This document shows, piece after piece, positions 6,233 to 10,100 of a DNA stretch of 10,100 nucleotides. The notes beneath the pieces are model-generated. The model saw only the letters and a list, made by a program, of their open reading frames with translations. It was not told the origin of the DNA and made no database searches. The position numbers were made by a program, and so were the translations under genes. Position 1 is the stretch's first letter; each line of letters begins with the position of its first letter. Origin of the DNA: CAZTZY01 sp964617765 (GTDB taxonomy: Bacteria; Pseudomonadota; Gammaproteobacteria; Pseudomonadales; DT-91); contig CAZTZY010000096.1 in assembly GCA_964617765.1 (NCBI GenBank), forward strand, positions 1-10,100. The letters run 5' to 3'.

Positions 6233-6246
6233 AGTGTAAATTTATC

Positions 6247-7836
6247 ATGGTTACTGTCGATAATAATACCCATATTTATGATGCCACTTTGTCACATGAT
6301 GACTTAATGGTTGAACTCGCCTCTGAAACCAATATGGGAAGACTGTTAGAGCGTATTCTCGTTGCTGCAAAAAATGTCACTCATGCCGATGGCGGGACGA
6401 TTTATCTGGTGAATCATACCGGAGAAATACCTCTGCTAACCTTTTCTTTAATGGTAAATACTTCATTAAATATTCATAAGGGCGGATACAGTGGCGAACC
6501 CATTGATTTACCACCTATACCCTTATATAACGAAAATGGTGAGGCAAATTTTCATAACGTTGCAAGTTATGCCGCCGTTACCAAAACCATGGTTTGTATA
6601 GATGATGTTTATCATGTTGATAACTTTGATTTCTCCGGCACACGTAAATTCGATGCCCAGTTTAATTATCAATCCAAATCTTTTTTGACTGTCCCCTTAC
6701 TCAGTCATGATGGGGAATTGGTGGGTGTATTACAGTTGTTAAACGCCAAAGATGAACAAGGTAACATTACTGTATTTAACGAAGAAAAAATTTCCACTTT
6801 AAAAGCTCTAGAAGGTTATGCCGCTATTACCCTGAACAATCTTATGCTCGTCAAAGACATGAAAGAATTACTCGATTCATTCATTCAGTGTATAGCACAA
6901 GCAATCGACGCCAAGTCTTCTCACACTTCCGCACACTGTCGCCGCATCCCACTACTCATGGAGTTAATTGCCCAGGCTGCCTGTGAAGACCAGGGTACCT
7001 TTAAAGAATTTAACCTGAATGAAGATGAATGGTACGAGCTTAAAGTAGCATCCTGGCTACATGATTGCGGGAAATTATCCACCCCCGATACGTTATTGGA
7101 TAAATCCACTAAATTGCACTTACTCCAGGATGGTATTGAAACAATAAAAATGCGGTTTTCTGCAGCAAAACTCGCACTGGAAAAAGAATATTATCAGCAA
7201 TTATTCCATGGCATTGAGGACAAGGATATTTTGCAAGTACGGTTTCAAGCAGATATCAAACGCCTTAGTGATAATTTGGACTTTGTCATAAAGGCAAACA
7301 AAGGTGGGGAATTTATGGCAGAGACCGATAAACTGCGCCTGAATATTATCGGACAACACATCTGGCTAAATAGTGAGGGTGAAGAACAGGTATTAATAAC
7401 ACCTCAAGAACTCGATTTTCTCTGCATTGAACGCGGAACCTTATCGAACCATGAACGCAATGTTATTAACAACCATATGGCTGTGACAATCGACATGCTT
7501 GAGTCGCTACCCTTCCCCCGGAAATTAAAACGCGTACCTGAATATGCGGGCGGCCACCATGAAAAAATGGACGGCACAGGATATCCTCGCGGATTGAAAC
7601 GACATGAAATGTCCATTCCTGCTCGCATGATGGCTATTGCCGATATTTTTGAAGCATTGACCTCACGTGATCGCCCCTATAAAGACCCAATGAAAATGAG
7701 TCAGGTATTAGGCATTTTACAACGCATGAAAGAAGGTAATCATATTGATCCCGATCTTCATGATCTGTTTGTGCAATCACGTGTCTGGGAAGTATATGCA
7801 CTAAGGGAATTATTACCTGAACAGCTCGATATGTAA
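6247..7836 (+). CDS. GAF domain-HD-GYP domain protein, probable c-di-GMP phosphodiesterase
   Basis: The protein has 529 residues and no membrane segment. Residues about 28-200 form a GAF sensor domain (MGRLLERILVAAKNVTHADGGTIYL style start; SFLTVPLLSHDGELVGVLQLLNA at about 145-167). An HD-GYP domain follows from about 205 to 515 and would hydrolyse c-di-GMP. Metal and catalytic motifs are present: H230 in HTSAHCRR, LHDCGK (271-276), H410 in VINNH, HHEKMDGTGYP (437-447, the GYP signature) and AIADIFEALTSRDRPYK (463-479). Between the HD motif and H410, about 115 residues (roughly 283-397) replace the short link seen in most members; part of this is charged and probably helical. The ATG is the first of the frame, with a weak distant ribosome site inside a tandem repeat. 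It is divergent from the FHA-EAL gene. The GAF ligand is unknown. Confidence 0.93.
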   Translation: MVTVDNNTHIYDATLSHDDLMVELASETNMGRLLERILVAAKNVTHADGGTIYLVNHTGEIPLLTFSLMVNTSLNIHKGGYSGEPIDLPPIPLYNENGEANFHNVASYAAVTKTMVCIDDVYHVDNFDFSGTRKFDAQFNYQSKSFLTVPLLSHDGELVGVLQLLNAKDEQGNITVFNEEKISTLKALEGYAAITLNNLMLVKDMKELLDSFIQCIAQAIDAKSSHTSAHCRRIPLLMELIAQAACEDQGTFKEFNLNEDEWYELKVASWLHDCGKLSTPDTLLDKSTKLHLLQDGIETIKMRFSAAKLALEKEYYQQLFHGIEDKDILQVRFQADIKRLSDNLDFVIKANKGGEFMAETDKLRLNIIGQHIWLNSEGEEQVLITPQELDFLCIERGTLSNHERNVINNHMAVTIDMLESLPFPRKLKRVPEYAGGHHEKMDGTGYPRGLKRHEMSIPARMMAIADIFEALTSRDRPYKDPMKMSQVLGILQRMKEGNHIDPDLHDLFVQSRVWEVYALRELLPEQLDM

Positions 7837-7874
7837 TATATCGACCTTGATAATGACTGGCTAAATCAACAGGC

Positions 7875-7899
7875 AAAAAAAGCCGGAATATATCCGGCT
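7875..7899 (-). terminator. Rho-independent terminator after the P450 gene
   Basis: A 7-bp perfect stem, AGCCGGA (7881-7887) with TCCGGCT (7893-7899), has the 5-base loop ATATA. On the minus strand it is followed by a U run (7875-7880). It lies about 32 bases past the P450 stop. On the plus strand the stem is followed by CAAATTT, so it would serve the convergent HD-GYP gene poorly. Confidence 0.85.
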
Positions 7900-7930
7900 C
7901 AAATTTAAAACAACGGCTTGTAAATTACGA

Positions 7931-9286
7931 CTAACGACGAACAAAACGCAACGGTAACTTGCTTGGTTTCGGTAATGGTACCCATACAAAGGGGGTTTTA
8001 AAGTTATCAGGCAAGCTATATTCATACTTCAATAATAATTGATGCATAAAAGTTTTTGCCAACATATTGGCGAAATGCATGCCGATACATTTGTGCGCTC
8101 CGCCACCAAAAGGATGGTAACAAAACGAATGGTTTTTATGCTCGGCACGCTCGGGCAAGAAACGATCAGGATCAAATTTGTCTGGATTAGTCCAGTATTG
8201 CGGATCTCGATGATTATGCAATGGCGATAAAAACACCATGGTATCGGCAGGTATACGATGCCCACCCATCTCACATTCGTTAATCGTTCTACGGGCAAAA
8301 AAGGCCACCGATGGCCGCAGGCGCAGTGCCTCATGGAATACCCTGTCCATCACTTCCATTTTATCCAGATCTTCGTAATCGAGATAATCCTTGCCTAACG
8401 CAAGGGATTTTTCGCGCATTTTTTGCTGCCACTCAGGATGCATGGCACTGTAATAAACCATATGGTTCAATACACTGGTGGTGGTATCGTGGGCAGCAAA
8501 CAACAGGAATGAACCTTGCGGTATAATCAGGTCGTCAGGGAAATACTCACCATCATCGGTTTTCTCACGGCACATGAAGCTGAGCATATCTGTACCATCG
8601 CCACTGCGGCGAAGCTTGATCTGGTCTGAAAAATAACTACGCAAGTAGCGCTCGCCTTTCTTGCCTTTTGCATAACGTGTACCAGGGAGCTCCTGACGAA
8701 TTTGCCCCATCAACCCATCATTGATATCCAGAAAAGCCTTGTTCATCTTGCGGGTTTCTTCACCGGCTTCTGCACCAATAAATACCTTTGCTCCGACTTC
8801 TAACAAGGTTTCCTTGATATGCGGGAAAAACTGGAAGCGTGAAACCTTGTCCCATTGATCAATATGCTGCTGCATGATGGGGTTCATCATGCCCACATAG
8901 TTTTTCATCGCCGCATTCTTGAATGCAGTCTGCATCATACGACGCAAAAATTTATGATCACCAAAATCCTTCATCAGGATGCCACCCTTGTAGAACTGGC
9001 CAATCGATTCAGCAAAGCCCATTTCTGTAGAGAAGTTCTGATCCTTATCAAGGAAAATCTTGCCGTAATTTTCAGTACCCATGACCAGAATGCCGCGTTG
9101 GTGCAGCAATTTTACCCGGGATACTTCACCCCATTTCTTGTAATGGTCATCCAAAAGGTCTTCCAACCCCCAAATTGTTCTAAGACCTTCACCAAAATAA
9201 GGAAAACCATCAGTACCAGGAATATGATCCAGATCCTTAGTATCAGGACGGGTCAGGTAGGATGTATCGATTGCTGCTTTAGCCAT
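7931..9286 (-). CDS. Cytochrome P450 monooxygenase, soluble
   Basis: Haem-thiolate monooxygenase of 451 residues with no N-terminal membrane anchor, so it is a cytosolic class needing separate electron donors. The I-helix motif is AAHDTT (264-269), with the acid-alcohol pair D267-T268 intact and the usual glycine replaced by alanine. The K-helix ExxR motif is EALR (319-322). FDPDRF (371-376) is the PERF-like segment. The haem loop is FGGGAHKCIG (393-402), with C400 as axial ligand and His where many P450s have Arg. The ATG has a good AGAGG ribosome site. A TetR/BetI-like gene diverges from it and a palindromic operator lies between them. The substrate is unknown; alkane, fatty acid, terpenoid or sterol-like compounds are all possible. 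No ferredoxin or ferredoxin reductase is in the window. From memory the haem loop resembles CYP136-like bacterial P450s, but I assign no family. Confidence 0.95.
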   Translation of the reverse strand: MAKAAIDTSYLTRPDTKDLDHIPGTDGFPYFGEGLRTIWGLEDLLDDHYKKWGEVSRVKLLHQRGILVMGTENYGKIFLDKDQNFSTEMGFAESIGQFYKGGILMKDFGDHKFLRRMMQTAFKNAAMKNYVGMMNPIMQQHIDQWDKVSRFQFFPHIKETLLEVGAKVFIGAEAGEETRKMNKAFLDINDGLMGQIRQELPGTRYAKGKKGERYLRSYFSDQIKLRRSGDGTDMLSFMCREKTDDGEYFPDDLIIPQGSFLLFAAHDTTTSVLNHMVYYSAMHPEWQQKMREKSLALGKDYLDYEDLDKMEVMDRVFHEALRLRPSVAFFARRTINECEMGGHRIPADTMVFLSPLHNHRDPQYWTNPDKFDPDRFLPERAEHKNHSFCYHPFGGGAHKCIGMHFANMLAKTFMHQLLLKYEYSLPDNFKTPFVWVPLPKPSKLPLRFVRR

Positions 9287-9359
9287 GAGTTGCCTCTTAT
9301 TTCATTATTTTTATCTATTATTCAACAGCGGAATTTTACATCGCTTTAAAATCCGCCTA

Positions 9360-9375
9360 TCGAACGATCGTTCGA
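9360..9375. promoter_or_regulatory. 16-bp perfect palindrome, likely TetR operator
   Basis: TCGAACGATCGTTCGA is perfectly symmetric and lies centrally between the divergent P450 and TetR starts, 73 bases from the P450 ATG and 81 from the TetR ATG. Its size and GAACG/CGTTC half-sites are typical of TetR-family operators. A possible P450 promoter on the minus strand, GATAGG (9356-9361) - 17 bases - TAAAAT (9333-9338), would have its -35 box overlapping the palindrome edge. Repression of the P450, and perhaps of the regulator's own gene, is inferred. Confidence 0.75.
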
Positions 9376-9406
9376 CTAAGTGGATGCAACTATATTGAAA
9401 AAAATC

Positions 9407-9412
9407 TATAAT
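9407..9412 (+). promoter_or_regulatory. Candidate -10 box of the TetR gene
   Basis: A perfect TATAAT lies 44 bases before the ATG at 9457 and 32 bases after the palindrome. At 17 bases upstream the sequence is ATGCAA, a poor -35 box, so the promoter is weak or the match is chance in an AT-rich stretch. Confidence 0.35.
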
Positions 9413-9456
9413 CGCAATCTCTTCCTTAATGAAAATTGATTAATTTTTATACAATC

Positions 9457-10053
9457 ATGACAAACCCTAAAACCGTTGAACAAAAACTCAGCCGTAGCGA
9501 TATTGTTGCCGCAGTTGCCCATTTAATTGCCGAGCAAGGCCTGGAAAGTTTGACCATGCGAAACATAGCACGGCATGTGGGTTGCTCGGTGGGTACTTTG
9601 CCGCATTACTTTGAAGGAAAAGATGACATCGTCATTGCCGCCCTCAACTGGTCAAATGAACGGATATTGGGACCATTAGGCAATATTCCCTCTAATGATA
9701 TCCATCTGGAAAGTTTATACCCGCTACTAAGCGCAGCTATGCCGACCAACGAGATTTCGGACACTGAATGGCGCGTGCGTTTGTGTTTATGGGATTATGC
9801 TGTCACTAATGATGAAATGCGTGTTACCGTAAATGCCATTGCTGATGCTGCTATAGAACTCCTGTCAAACCTCGTTAAACAACTCCAGCAGAACAATGAA
9901 ATCAAATTAGCGGCCGATGAAAAAATTGTTGCGATGACCATTTATCAAATGTGTATTGGTGCAAGTTTTAATATGCTGCACACACCAATAGATGAGCGCA
10001 TTCAGCAATTACAACCACTCTACAGCTATATTGAAAGCATAAAGGCCAAATAG
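9457..10053 (+). CDS. TetR-family (BetI-like) transcriptional repressor
   Basis: One-component DNA-binding regulator of 198 residues, usual for the family. The N-terminal helix-turn-helix is clear: IVAAVAHLIAEQGLESLTMR (16-35), then NIARHVGCSVGTLPHYFEGK (36-55), close to the TetR_N consensus with the HYF...K signature. The C-terminal ligand-binding part (about 85-195) contains EWRVRLCLWDYAV, similar to the BetI-type C-terminal domain (TetR_C_6). The ATG at 9457 is preferred because family members begin about 10-15 residues before the first helix. An in-frame TTG at 9436 would add seven residues, and neither start has a good ribosome site. It probably represses the divergent P450 by binding the palindrome at 9360-9375 and is released by the P450 substrate or a related compound. 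The ligand is unknown. Confidence 0.92.
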   Translation: MTNPKTVEQKLSRSDIVAAVAHLIAEQGLESLTMRNIARHVGCSVGTLPHYFEGKDDIVIAALNWSNERILGPLGNIPSNDIHLESLYPLLSAAMPTNEISDTEWRVRLCLWDYAVTNDEMRVTVNAIADAAIELLSNLVKQLQQNNEIKLAADEKIVAMTIYQMCIGASFNMLHTPIDERIQQLQPLYSYIESIKAK

Positions 10054-10100
10054 ATTCTGGACACATCTAATAAACATTTGAAAAACTTTCATTTTGAATG
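10054..10100. other. Right edge after the TetR gene
   Basis: These 47 AT-rich bases hold no coding region, terminator hairpin or RNA gene that I can see. Confidence 0.6.

Noticed and set aside
7634..7876. 80-codon minus-strand frame over the HD-GYP 3' end
   Set aside because: It is antisense to the conserved C-terminus of the HD-GYP protein and shows no family features.
7875..7899. Bidirectional terminator serving both HD-GYP and P450
   Set aside because: Only the minus strand has a U run after the stem. The plus-strand side reads CAAATTT, so only the P450 direction is claimed.
8029..8334. 101-codon minus-strand frame inside the P450 gene
   Set aside because: It is an out-of-frame shadow of the P450 C-terminal part, including the haem loop region.
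8855..9349. 164-codon plus-strand frame antisense to the P450 gene
   Set aside because: It overlaps the well-supported P450 N-terminal half. The product has no recognisable domain and no initiation signal was seen.

Overview
The window looks like a chromosomal segment of a gammaproteobacterium with moderate G+C. The gene order ispB <-> rplU-rpmA-obgE-proB is the classic gammaproteobacterial arrangement. ObgE has the acidic Asp-rich tail seen in that class, and bL27 lacks the cleavable N-terminal extension of Firmicutes. The P450/TetR and c-di-GMP genes would fit a free-living environmental or marine lineage. That placement is inferred from general resemblance, and no genus is claimed.

Layout, left to right. 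(1) Positions 1-318 (minus) hold the N-terminal third of a tyrosine-recombinase integrase that runs off the left edge. Upstream of it are three TACCCCCA repeats (candidate arm-type integrase sites), then a rho-independent terminator, then tRNA-Arg(ACG). This is the usual edge of a prophage or genomic island inserted at a tRNA 3' end, and the element would extend leftwards out of the window. (2) Positions 479-3713 (minus) are conserved housekeeping genes: tRNA-Arg with a strong promoter of its own, proB and obgE almost touching, then rpmA and rplU. A strong terminator separates rpmA from obgE, and obgE has its own candidate promoter next to it. (3) ispB (plus) diverges from rplU and makes the long prenyl tail of the respiratory quinone. 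(4) Positions 4922-7836 hold two divergent c-di-GMP phosphodiesterase genes from different families: an FHA-EAL protein (minus) and a GAF/HD-GYP protein (plus). (5) Positions 7931-10053 hold a soluble cytochrome P450 (minus) and a TetR/BetI-like repressor (plus), divergent around a perfect 16-bp palindrome that is the likely operator.

How the genes work together. The housekeeping block supplies ribosome proteins, a ribosome-assembly GTPase, the first step of proline synthesis and the quinone side chain. The two phosphodiesterases share one 224-bp control region, and one reads phosphopeptides while the other reads a small ligand or another signal through GAF. Together they would lower c-di-GMP under different conditions. 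The P450 and TetR look like a self-contained, substrate-induced oxidation module. No redox partner for the P450 is visible in the window.

No intergenic stretch exceeds 300 bases without a feature. I found no CRISPR array, insertion sequence or rRNA. I found no clearly new multi-gene system. The points most worth following are the integration junction, the divergent phosphodiesterase pair with its unusual HD-GYP insertion, and the P450/TetR operator.
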